From a bacterium (lineage in GTDB: Bacteria > Acidobacteriota > Thermoanaerobaculia > Multivoradales > J023): a stretch of 64,000 nucleotides of DNA. The DNA lies in the NCBI GenBank assembly GCA_024226315.1, contig JAAELT010000631.1, forward strand, positions 1 to 64,000. The letters run 5' to 3'. Made by a program: the position numbers and the translations under genes. Shown in pieces: positions 16,988 through 24,991 of this stretch. The notes under the pieces were generated by a model that saw only the letters and a list, made by a program, of their open reading frames with translations, was not told the origin of the DNA and did not search any database. Each line of letters starts with the position of its first letter. Positions within the stretch are counted from its first letter, which is position 1.

Positions 16988-18301
16988 ATGTTGGCGTATC
17001 GGGACCCCGATGGCAAGCGGCGTGCTTCGGCTGCTTCTCGGGTAGGCTCGGCGGGAGGAGGTAGGCCGTCTCGAGCCCGGTTCGGGCTCCCGTTGGTTCT
17101 GATTCTCCTTTTTATCCACGCCGTTCGGGTCGAGGCCGAGAAGGCCGATCCCACTTTCGAGCTGACGGCGAGCGCCGAGTACGACGACAACGTGACGCTG
17201 GTAAGTGAGGCCGGAAGGGCGGCGGAGAGCGATCTCGTGTTCCGCCTCCGCCCGGTGATCGGCGTCACGCTGCCTCACCGGGACCACAAGCTCTTGCTGA
17301 GCCTGAGCGGCGATTACCGCAAGGGAACGGACACCGATACCGAGGACCTGAACTTCACTGGCACCGCCGGCATCGAGCTCAACTTCTCGAACGGTCTCCA
17401 ACTCAACCTGGCCGACACCTATACCCAGACCTCCTTCGACCAGGAGTTGCAGGAGGAGACCGGTACCCCGGACAGCGAAGGCAACGCTCTGAGAGCTGGC
17501 GTTTCCTACATCCCGGTCGACCGGTTGAGGATTTCCGCGACCCTCGAGCAGCAGGAAACCGACTTCGAAGAAGGCCAGGGGGTCTCGGCAGCTGACCGTG
17601 ACACCGACACTGTCGAGATCTCGGTCGCGATTCCAATCACGCGTTCCATCATCTCCACCATCTCCTACACTTCAGAAGAGCTCGTCTCTCCCCAAAGGCC
17701 AGACCGCGACTATACCGACGAGAGCTATATGGTCAGCTTCCGCTGGGAAGGCCCGGAGAGGTTCGCTGTGTGGTTCGATCTGGGTGACGAGGTCATCGAT
17801 TTCGCGGATCCGGGCCAAAGCGACTTCGACGACTCGACGGCGACGATCGGCACCGAGGTCAAGGTGACCGAGTTTCTGAGCGGCTCCGCCTCGATCGGGC
17901 AGGACGGCTTCGGCGAGCTGACCTATGATGGCAGCTTGTCCTACCAGAACGACACCGATCGGCAGATGAATCTGACGTTCGGCCAGGACACCTCACCTTC
18001 ATTCTCCTTCGTCTTCCAGAGCAGGGTCGTGCAGACGAGCCGTATCGACCTGAGTCTCACCGACAAGCTCGCCGAGCGCTTCACCGTCACCCTGGGAGCC
18101 GGCTACCAGACGCAGGAGTCGTTTCTCGCCGAGGAAGATCGCGAGGACGAAGTCTTCAGCGGCAGGTTCACGGTGGACTACCCGGTCCAGGACTGGCTCA
18201 AGCTCGGCTTCAGCTATCAGTACTCCCGGCGAACCTCGAGCCTGGAGACCTTCGACTTCACCAACAACCGAATCGGGCTCTTCGGAACCCTGACCTATTG
18301 A
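16988..18301 (+). CDS. Outer-membrane beta-barrel of the exopolysaccharide locus (EpsL/BBP2-like)
   Basis: A 437-aa protein starting at ATG 16988, eight bases after a perfect AGGAGG. It has a signal peptide (GLPLVLILLFIHAVRVEAE). The mature part is built of paired amphipathic strands with the typical opening FELTASAEYDDNVTLVSE and ends in a C-terminal aromatic strand (GLFGTLTY). This pattern fits the outer-membrane barrels that accompany Wza/Wzc-type exopolysaccharide systems. Its stop codon lies just before the start of the Wza-like gene, so they are cotranscribed. It may guide the polymer through the outer membrane or act as a surface porin. Confidence 0.8.
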   Translation: MLAYRDPDGKRRASAASRVGSAGGGRPSRARFGLPLVLILLFIHAVRVEAEKADPTFELTASAEYDDNVTLVSEAGRAAESDLVFRLRPVIGVTLPHRDHKLLLSLSGDYRKGTDTDTEDLNFTGTAGIELNFSNGLQLNLADTYTQTSFDQELQEETGTPDSEGNALRAGVSYIPVDRLRISATLEQQETDFEEGQGVSAADRDTDTVEISVAIPITRSIISTISYTSEELVSPQRPDRDYTDESYMVSFRWEGPERFAVWFDLGDEVIDFADPGQSDFDDSTATIGTEVKVTEFLSGSASIGQDGFGELTYDGSLSYQNDTDRQMNLTFGQDTSPSFSFVFQSRVVQTSRIDLSLTDKLAERFTVTLGAGYQTQESFLAEEDREDEVFSGRFTVDYPVQDWLKLGFSYQYSRRTSSLETFDFTNNRIGLFGTLTY

Positions 18302-18312
18302 CTCGAGGGGCA

Positions 18313-19467
18313 ATGCGCGGCGAGTGTCAATACCCGAGGCCTGCGGTGCTCTTCCTGGTCCTCTGTCTCGAGATTCATACAGCAGCTCCGGCTCGAGGTG
18401 CCGGCGAGCCGCCCGCACTGGCGGTCGTCGACGCTCATCCTTGCCTCAACCTGCGCCCTGAGCCGGGACCTTCCGGCACGCCGATCGACTGCGTGACGAC
18501 GGCTACCCAGGTGGAGATCCTGGCGGACCGCGGGGCATGGAAACAGGTCCGTCTACCCGAAGGCCTCCGAGGCTGGATGGCGGGCGATTATCTGCTCCCG
18601 GTTCGAGCCGAGAAGCAACCACCAATCCGCCCGCCGGAGCAGATCGCCGAGCGGCAACCCCGGCGAGAAGAAGCCGTTCAGGTACGGCCGGCCTACTCCG
18701 TCGGCCCCGCCGACATCGTCACCGTCGAGGTCTACGACAACGCGGATCTCTGCGGCGACTTTACCGTCGACCCGTCCGGCAGCATCGACTATCCGCTTCT
18801 CGGCCAGCTCCGGGTCGCCGGGATGAGCATCGCCGAGATCGAAGAGACTCTCAGCGAGCTCCTCGAGCGGGACTATCTCTACGAGGCGATCGTCACCGCC
18901 AAGGTCAAGGAGCACAGGAGCCAGAAGGTCGAGATTCACGGCGACGTCGGCAAGCCCGGGATCTACTACCTCGACGGCCCGCTGAGCCTGCTCGGCCTTT
19001 TGGCGAGCGCCGACGGTATCTCCGGTCAGCTCGGCAACCCGGCCAGCCATCGCCAGGCACGCATTGCCATGACCCGGCCGAACGGTGTCCCCGCCGACCA
19101 TGCCGAGACCGACGGCAAAGAGCCCGCCATTCTCCTCGTCGATCTCCACGATCTCCTCATCGAGGGCCGACAGGAGGCGGACGTTCCGCTCGCCGATGGC
19201 TATGTGATCTACATCCCGCCGGTACTCACCGAGGATTCGACCATTCACGTGCTCGGAGAAGTCAACAGCCCGGGCCCCCTTCCCTTCGAGGAAGGCATCA
19301 CTGTGATGCGAGCCATCACCCTGGCCGGCGGCGCCACCAAGAAGGCGGTGGTGAAAAAAGCCTTCCTCAGCCGGGAACAGGAAGGCGAGATCCTGAAGGT
19401 CCGTGTCGCGCTGGACGACCTGCTGCAGCCTGGTGACATCCTCACCATACCCGTCAGCTTCTGGTAA
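18313..19467 (+). CDS. Polysaccharide export protein (Wza-like) with N-terminal SH3b domain
   Basis: A 384-aa periplasmic/outer-membrane export protein. The start ATG 18313 follows GAGGGG. After a signal peptide comes a bacterial SH3 domain (about residues 35-95: HPCLNLRPEPG to GLRGWMAGDYL), which usually binds peptidoglycan. Next is a Poly_export domain (YSVGPADIVTVEVYDNADL, about 120-205), a first SLBB domain (VEIHGDVGKPGIYYL) and a second SLBB domain (IHVLGEVNSPGPLPFEEG). A lipobox Cys, usual in Wza, is not evident. The SH3b addition could anchor the export channel to the cell wall. It is followed four bases later by the Wzc-like kinase. Confidence 0.88.
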   Translation: MRGECQYPRPAVLFLVLCLEIHTAAPARGAGEPPALAVVDAHPCLNLRPEPGPSGTPIDCVTTATQVEILADRGAWKQVRLPEGLRGWMAGDYLLPVRAEKQPPIRPPEQIAERQPRREEAVQVRPAYSVGPADIVTVEVYDNADLCGDFTVDPSGSIDYPLLGQLRVAGMSIAEIEETLSELLERDYLYEAIVTAKVKEHRSQKVEIHGDVGKPGIYYLDGPLSLLGLLASADGISGQLGNPASHRQARIAMTRPNGVPADHAETDGKEPAILLVDLHDLLIEGRQEADVPLADGYVIYIPPVLTEDSTIHVLGEVNSPGPLPFEEGITVMRAITLAGGATKKAVVKKAFLSREQEGEILKVRVALDDLLQPGDILTIPVSFW

Positions 19468-19471
19468 GAGA

Positions 19472-21679
19472 ATGAAAGAGCCAGATCCTTTCATCGCTCC
19501 TGAGCCGGCACGCGACTTCGATCTGGCGGCCGAGATCCACCGCTACTGGTACCTGCTCAAGCGGCGCCGCTGGATCCTCCTCACTACCTTCGTCGTCGTG
19601 GTTCTGACCACGGCGATCTACAGTCGCTACCAGGTCCCGGTCTATCGGGCCACCGCGACCCTGATGATCGAGCCGGACATTCCCTACCTGTCAGACCAGG
19701 GAAAGGTCTACAGCGGGGATGCGCGGACGTTTTACCAGTCACAATACGAGATCATCCGTTCCTTCCCGGTGGCGAAGATGACGGTTCAGGCACTGGGGCT
19801 CGGAGACGATGGGGAACCGGGGAGCACAGATCAGCAAGCGGCAATCACAGCTTTCCAGGCAGGTATTGCCGTCCGACCGATCGAGAAAAGCCGGCTGGTG
19901 AAAGTCAGTATGGACGACATCGATCCGGAGGGGGTGGCCGACAAGGTGAACACCCTCGTACGCATGTATATCTACCGCAACCTCGAAGACCGCCGGGCGG
20001 CGTCCAAGGACGCCTTCACCTTCCTGTCCGAGCGGCTCGCCATCCTCAAGGCGCAGGTCGCCAAGTCGGAGAACGATCTCCTCGAATACAAGGAAAAGGA
20101 GGACATCGTCTCCCTCGAGAAGCGCCAAGCGCTGGTCGAGGAACGGCTCTCCGAGCTCACCGAGCGGCATACCGAGGCCGCTCTCAGCCGTTCGGAGCTC
20201 GAGACCTTGCTGGGGGAAGCACGAGGGATCAGGGCTCAGCCGGAGCTGGCGGAAGCGATCCCGCAGATTCGGGGGAACGCTGGGCTACAGCAGCTCAACT
20301 CGAGCCTCATGCAATTGCAGCTCGAGCTGGGCGACTTGTCGCGGAAGTACAAACCCAAGCACCCGAGAATCATCCAGGTCCGGTCGCAGATCGAGAACGT
20401 GCAGAGCCAGCGGGAAGCTGAGATCAGCAAGCTGATTCGAAGCATCGAGGTCGAGTTTCGCATCAGCCAGCAGACCGAGCGGGGCATCCAGGCCAGCCTG
20501 GACGATCTGAAGCGACAGTCGCGCCAGCTGGCACAGCAAGCCATCCAGTACGGCATCCTCCAGCGTGAGGCGGAGAGCAACCGCCAGATGTACGACGTCG
20601 TGCTCCAGAGGCTCAAAGAGACCGACTTCAGCGGCAACATCACCATCAACAACATCCGCGTGGTCGAGCAGGCACGAGCCCCGAGCACACCGCTCAGCCC
20701 GCGACCCAGGCGGGCTCTGAGGAACGCAGTCCTCGGCTCCCTGCTCCTCGGGTTCCTGCTCTGCATCGCGGTCGACTTTTTTGACAGCGCGCTCAAGAGC
20801 GAGAACGACGTGAGTGTCTATCTGGAGTCTCCAATCCTGGGAGTCGTGCCCAAAGAGAAAGATTTCGACCATGGATCAGTGGTCGTATGGCGGGCCTATA
20901 GCGACATCAAGACCAACCTCGACTTCTATGGGCAGGAACATGTCCTGAGATCGTTGGTCATCACCAGCGCCGTCGCGGGCGAAGGAAAGACCACAGCATC
21001 GATCTGTCTCGGCAAGATGTTCGCCGGAGGTCACCGTAAGGTCTTGTTGATCGACGCCGATCTCATTCGTCCCATCCTCCACAGGAGTTTCGATATCGAG
21101 CCCGAAGCGGGTCTCAGTGACTACTTCCTGCACCACAAGCCGCTCGACGAGATCCTGGCCGAAAGCGGGATACCGGGGCTCCAGGTTCTGCCGGCTGGGC
21201 TGATTCCACCGAATCCGACGGAGATCCTCGGATCGCAGCAGATGGCGGAGTTGCTCGACGAGCTGAAGTCGCGATTCGATTTCATCGTCGTCGACACCCC
21301 GCCCGTCAGCGCCGGGCTCGAGGTAGCCGCCTTGAGCGGCCGCGTCGATGGGGTGGCCTTGGTGGCGAGAGCTCACGCGACGCCTCGCGCCGTGATCGAG
21401 AGGACCCTCGGAAAGCTGCATCACTTCGAGTGCAATGTCGTGGGGATCGTCCTCAACGGGCTCGATCCCGCGTCCGAGGATCTCGATGGCGGCTATGGCT
21501 ACGATGGCTATGGATACGATGGCCACGGCCTGGAGTCACAGCAGGATCGTCGGGAGCATCGGGGGGGGCGGCGCCTGGGGTTGCGGCCCGAATCGGGTAG
21601 CCACTGCTTCGAAGACGGTCTCCTGTCCCTTGGACGCAGGTCGTTACGATCGTCATGCAATAGGGAGAGCGGGACATAG
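19472..21679 (+). CDS. Polysaccharide co-polymerase / BY-kinase (Wzc-like)
   Basis: A 735-aa inner-membrane chain-length and tyrosine-kinase protein. The ATG at 19472 is chosen because the longer frame would overlap the upstream gene. It contains a Wzz N-terminal domain with a first membrane helix (RRRWILLTTFVVVVLTTAIY), a long coiled-coil periplasmic region with a GNVT/P-type end (VVEQARAPSTPLSPRPRR), a second helix (LGSLLLGFLLCIAVDF), then the kinase with Walker A (SAVAGEGKTTAS, about residue 505), Walker A' (VLLIDADLIRP) and Walker B (FIVVDTPP). The tail has a tyrosine cluster GGYGYDGYGYDGHG, the autophosphorylation site of BY-kinases, followed by about 45 unrelated residues. It drives length control and export with the Wza-like partner. 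Confidence 0.93.
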   Translation: MKEPDPFIAPEPARDFDLAAEIHRYWYLLKRRRWILLTTFVVVVLTTAIYSRYQVPVYRATATLMIEPDIPYLSDQGKVYSGDARTFYQSQYEIIRSFPVAKMTVQALGLGDDGEPGSTDQQAAITAFQAGIAVRPIEKSRLVKVSMDDIDPEGVADKVNTLVRMYIYRNLEDRRAASKDAFTFLSERLAILKAQVAKSENDLLEYKEKEDIVSLEKRQALVEERLSELTERHTEAALSRSELETLLGEARGIRAQPELAEAIPQIRGNAGLQQLNSSLMQLQLELGDLSRKYKPKHPRIIQVRSQIENVQSQREAEISKLIRSIEVEFRISQQTERGIQASLDDLKRQSRQLAQQAIQYGILQREAESNRQMYDVVLQRLKETDFSGNITINNIRVVEQARAPSTPLSPRPRRALRNAVLGSLLLGFLLCIAVDFFDSALKSENDVSVYLESPILGVVPKEKDFDHGSVVVWRAYSDIKTNLDFYGQEHVLRSLVITSAVAGEGKTTASICLGKMFAGGHRKVLLIDADLIRPILHRSFDIEPEAGLSDYFLHHKPLDEILAESGIPGLQVLPAGLIPPNPTEILGSQQMAELLDELKSRFDFIVVDTPPVSAGLEVAALSGRVDGVALVARAHATPRAVIERTLGKLHHFECNVVGIVLNGLDPASEDLDGGYGYDGYGYDGHGLESQQDRREHRGGRRLGLRPESGSHCFEDGLLSLGRRSLRSSCNRESGT

Positions 21680-21733
21680 GTTCTTCCTCCACAGACCAGA
21701 TATATTGTAGCATTCGAGACGGAGGTGGAGGCG

Positions 21734-22429
21734 ATGACGGGGCGGCATCGAGTGTCTGAGGGCTGCACTGCCGAGGGGCCGGCTCGGCTCGGTTCCATAC
21801 TGCTGGCTCGCCTTGGCCCACGCAAGTCCCCACTGCGCTTGCGGGCAAGGCAGATCATCTTTCATGAAGGGACACCCGCGGCTGTCTATTGCATCCTCTC
21901 GGGTAAGGCAAAGGTCTTCAAGACCGGTCCTGACGGTAAGCAGTACATCTTCAAGATCGCCGCCCGCGGAGACGCACTAGCCTTGGAATCGATCTTCAGC
22001 AGCGGCCCGATGTCTTCCAGCGCCGAGACGGTGGAGGAAGCAGAGGTCTACCCGGTCGAGCCCCAGCGGGCTCGCGAGTTGATCTGCCAAGATTCGGCAC
22101 TGATGCTCCGCGTGATCGAGGATCTTGCCAGCAGTCTCAGAGTGGCTGACCAGGAACGCCTGGAGCTGGCGCAGGCTCACGTCTCCGAGCGCATGGCTCA
22201 CCTTCTCACCGATCTGGCCGCCGAACACGGCGTCTCGGAGTGTCTTGGCGTGCGGATCGGCCTCAGCCTTTCCAGGGACGAATTGGCGGCTTTGATCGGG
22301 ACAGCCCAGGAAACCGCCATCCGCCAGTTGCGGGCGTTTCAGAAGAGTCGGCTGATCCGTCTCAAGGGGCGCAGCATCACGGTGCTCGACCGCAATCGCC
22401 TGGCACGACGAACCTACCAGGGCGGCTGA
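21734..22429 (+). CDS. Crp/Fnr-family transcription regulator
   Basis: A 231-aa regulator with an N-terminal cyclic-nucleotide-binding fold (ARQIIFHEGTPAAVYCILSGKAKVFKTG) and a C-terminal winged helix (LSRDELAALIGTAQETAIRQLRAFQ). The Fnr-type N-terminal cysteine cluster is missing, so an iron-sulphur oxygen sensor is unlikely. The phosphate-binding cassette of cAMP receptors is also not clear. The start ATG 21734 lies just after GGAGGTGGAG. It closes the exopolysaccharide locus in the same direction, 54 nt after the kinase stop, and is a natural candidate for its regulator. Confidence 0.9.
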   Translation: MTGRHRVSEGCTAEGPARLGSILLARLGPRKSPLRLRARQIIFHEGTPAAVYCILSGKAKVFKTGPDGKQYIFKIAARGDALALESIFSSGPMSSSAETVEEAEVYPVEPQRARELICQDSALMLRVIEDLASSLRVADQERLELAQAHVSERMAHLLTDLAAEHGVSECLGVRIGLSLSRDELAALIGTAQETAIRQLRAFQKSRLIRLKGRSITVLDRNRLARRTYQGG

Positions 22430-22506
22430 GGCCGTCATCCAACCGAGAGTCGATTCGACGTCGACGTCGTCGAGTTGCTCGGGCCGCAGGTGCTCCTCGA
22501 CGGCGG

Positions 22507-23118
22507 TTAGCTGGCCGGTTCGGCCGCCGCCTCGCGGGCCGCGGCCGCGGCCTCGTCGATCTCGGCCTCCGGGCCGGCGATGATCAATCGCCCGGTCGCT
22601 CCCCAGGTCGTGACCAGGTTGAGGTGCACATTGGCGGCCTTGAGTGCCTGGTTGCAGATATAGGCCATGTAGGCCGCCGGTTCGCACTCCATGATCAGCA
22701 CCGACTCGCCCGAGATGATCATGTTGCCCTTGGCGAGGCCGGTGAAGGCGATGCCGTGGTCGCGTTCGATGCCGCGCAGGATCATGTCGGTCGAGAGCTT
22801 GCAATCGGCGCGGTCGGCGGGGGTCAGGTCGGTCGCGTCGAGGATCGCCTTGCCGGCCGCTTGGACCTCACCCTGGTCGGCATGGTGGACCTCCAGCTGC
22901 CCGAAGTGCCGCTCGGTGATGACGACGCCGAGCCGCACGTCGGTCGCCTTGAGGGCGAGATCGATCATGCGGTGGATCTCCATCGCGGGATGGATCTCGA
23001 GGAACAGGGCCGCGTCGTACTCGCTCGGATCGAAGACCTTGTTGTCCTTCGCGATGTACTGGGCGAGCTGCGGCTGCATGCTGTCGATGAAGCTGTAGGT
23101 GCGGAGTTCGAACGACAT
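22507..23118 (-). CDS. Tandem bacterial-microcompartment (BMC) domain protein, isolated
   Basis: A 203-aa protein made of two related BMC-type halves. The shared core reads LALKATDVRLGVVIT in the first half and QALKAANVHLNLVTT in the second, each followed by a GxLxI/V strand and a helix rich in Ala (VQAAGKAIL; EAAAAAREAA). Tandem BMC proteins assemble as pseudohexameric trimers that tile microcompartment shells, often with a gated pore. The ATG at 23118 follows GGAAG, better than the upstream TTG. There is no other shell gene, vertex protein or signature enzyme within the window, so the partners must be elsewhere, or this protein works alone. It lies 90 nt downstream of the MscS gene in the same direction. 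Confidence 0.72.
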   Translation of the reverse strand: MSFELRTYSFIDSMQPQLAQYIAKDNKVFDPSEYDAALFLEIHPAMEIHRMIDLALKATDVRLGVVITERHFGQLEVHHADQGEVQAAGKAILDATDLTPADRADCKLSTDMILRGIERDHGIAFTGLAKGNMIISGESVLIMECEPAAYMAYICNQALKAANVHLNLVTTWGATGRLIIAGPEAEIDEAAAAAREAAAEPAS

Positions 23119-23208
23119 CGGCAACTTCCTTTTCAGATAGTGGGGTTCGACGCCGCGATGGTACCGAAATCGGGGCGTCGGTACCAGGGGACGGTGCCGG
23201 CGCCCGCG

Positions 23209-24822
23209 TTACGACCCCGCTCCGCCTTGCAAGTGCACAGTCTGCGTGGGAAAGGCCATCTCGACACCGAGCTCTTCGGCCAGGCGCAGCACGTCGAGAC
23301 CGAGCTGCTGTTTCGATTCCAGCTCGGTCGTCCAGTCGGGGACGTCGAAGTGGAGCTGCATCAGCACGTCGAGTGACGAGGGCGAGAACTCCACGAAGTG
23401 GACGTAGAAGGCCTCCTTGCGAGTGTGCGGGTGCTGGCGGATGAGCTCGCGCACGCCCTCGCAGAAGGCCTCGATCTTGTCCGGCGGCGTGTCGTAGGTG
23501 AGCGACAGCGTGGTCTTCCAGCGCCGGAAGGTGCGGGCTCCCAGGTTGTCCACTGACGTGGTGATCAGGTGCGAGTTGGGGAGGGTCACGAGCGAGTTCT
23601 GCGGCGTGCGCAGGCGGGTGCTGCGGAAGCCGAGCTCTTCGACCGTGCCGTCGACGCTCCCGACCTTCACGTAGTCGCCGACCGAGAAGGGCTGATCCGC
23701 GATCACCAGCAGCGAGCCGAACAGGTTCTTGACCAGGTCCTGAGCGGCCAGGGCCACCGCCAGGCCGCCGATGCCGAGGCCGGCGAGGATGCTGCCGACC
23801 GGCCACTCGAGGGTCTGGGCGATGAACAGAAGACCGAAGCCGGCGATCGCCACCTTGAGGACCTTGCGCACCAACGGCACCAGCAGGTCGTCGAACTTGT
23901 TGCCGGTGTCGCGGGCGCGGCTGCCCATCACCACCGCGAACACGTCGACCAGGCGGTAGGCCGCCCAGACGAACGCGGCGGCGACCACGAAGTGGGCGGC
24001 GTAGCGCAGCACGTCCAGTGCGCCGGGTGGCAGGGCGAGACGGTAGATGCCGAACCACCAGAACAGCGAGGCGGCGAACAGGCCCATCGGCCGCAACGCG
24101 CGCTTCAGCCGCGGCGGCTCGATGCTCACGAGGTGCCGGCTCAGGTAGTTGCCCACCACGGATCGGCCCAGGCCGGCCACCAGCCGGTCGACGATCAGGC
24201 CCGCGACCAGCAGCAGCACCAGGAACAGCCACTGCCAGTGCTCGATCCACAGCGCCCTGCCGCGCAGGGCCTCGGGCATCTTCGACTGCAGCCAGAGCCC
24301 GAACGGCAGCCTCTCGACCTTGGTGGCTCCCTCGACGATCGCGCGGTCCCGCACCGCCGCTAGCAGGCGCGGGATCTCCCGCACCGTCTCGGCGTCGAAC
24401 AGCCATTCGCCGCGGGCGTCGGGGGCGATCACCACCTGCCCGTGGTCGTAGACGTCGAGCCGGTAGGGTGGGGCGTCGGCGGCATCCGGCAGGGAGTCGA
24501 CGACGATGAACTCGGTGCGGTCGAGGACCTCCTTGAGCTGCAGCGCCAGCTCCCGGCCCTGATGTCCGCGGATCGCCTGGCGGATCTCCGACAGGTCGAG
24601 ACAGGCGGCCGCGACGTCGAGCGGGTCGTCCGACGGATCGCGCCGGGCCGGATCGAACGATTCCAGGAACGTCCGCATCGTGGAGCGCGCCGAGTCGTGC
24701 TCGGCCGGGATAACGTAGGTCTCGGTGGCTTCTGCGGCGGCCTCCGGATCTTCCTGTGCCGCCGCGGGCGAGATCAGGAGCAGGATGGACAGGATCGGCA
24801 GGTACGAACGGCGGAGCTTCAA
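23209..24822 (-). CDS. MscS-family mechanosensitive channel
   Basis: A 537-aa membrane protein with a signal peptide (LSILLLISPAAAQ), an extended periplasmic N-domain of about 190 residues, four to five membrane helices and the MscS core. The pore helix and beta domain are clear: ILAGLGIGGLAVALAAQDLVKN, then FSVGDYVKVGSVDGTVEELG, and LPNSHLITT. It should open under membrane tension and release solutes at osmotic downshock. The start is TTG with a GAGGAG site eight bases before. It is divergent from the zinc metalloprotease gene. Confidence 0.92.
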   Translation of the reverse strand: MKLRRSYLPILSILLLISPAAAQEDPEAAAEATETYVIPAEHDSARSTMRTFLESFDPARRDPSDDPLDVAAACLDLSEIRQAIRGHQGRELALQLKEVLDRTEFIVVDSLPDAADAPPYRLDVYDHGQVVIAPDARGEWLFDAETVREIPRLLAAVRDRAIVEGATKVERLPFGLWLQSKMPEALRGRALWIEHWQWLFLVLLLVAGLIVDRLVAGLGRSVVGNYLSRHLVSIEPPRLKRALRPMGLFAASLFWWFGIYRLALPPGALDVLRYAAHFVVAAAFVWAAYRLVDVFAVVMGSRARDTGNKFDDLLVPLVRKVLKVAIAGFGLLFIAQTLEWPVGSILAGLGIGGLAVALAAQDLVKNLFGSLLVIADQPFSVGDYVKVGSVDGTVEELGFRSTRLRTPQNSLVTLPNSHLITTSVDNLGARTFRRWKTTLSLTYDTPPDKIEAFCEGVRELIRQHPHTRKEAFYVHFVEFSPSSLDVLMQLHFDVPDWTTELESKQQLGLDVLRLAEELGVEMAFPTQTVHLQGGAGS

Positions 24823-24991
24823 GGTCGGATCTCCTCAGAATCGCGAGTGGGGCGGGATCGGATGGGAGCGCGGGCGACCCGGATTCTATCCTGTACCGTC
24901 GATCCCGTCCCGAGGATCGGTGTTTCGGGCCGATGGTAGACTTCGCCGCCCGTCCGACCCGACCCGTTCCGTTTCGCCTCGGAGGATTCCC

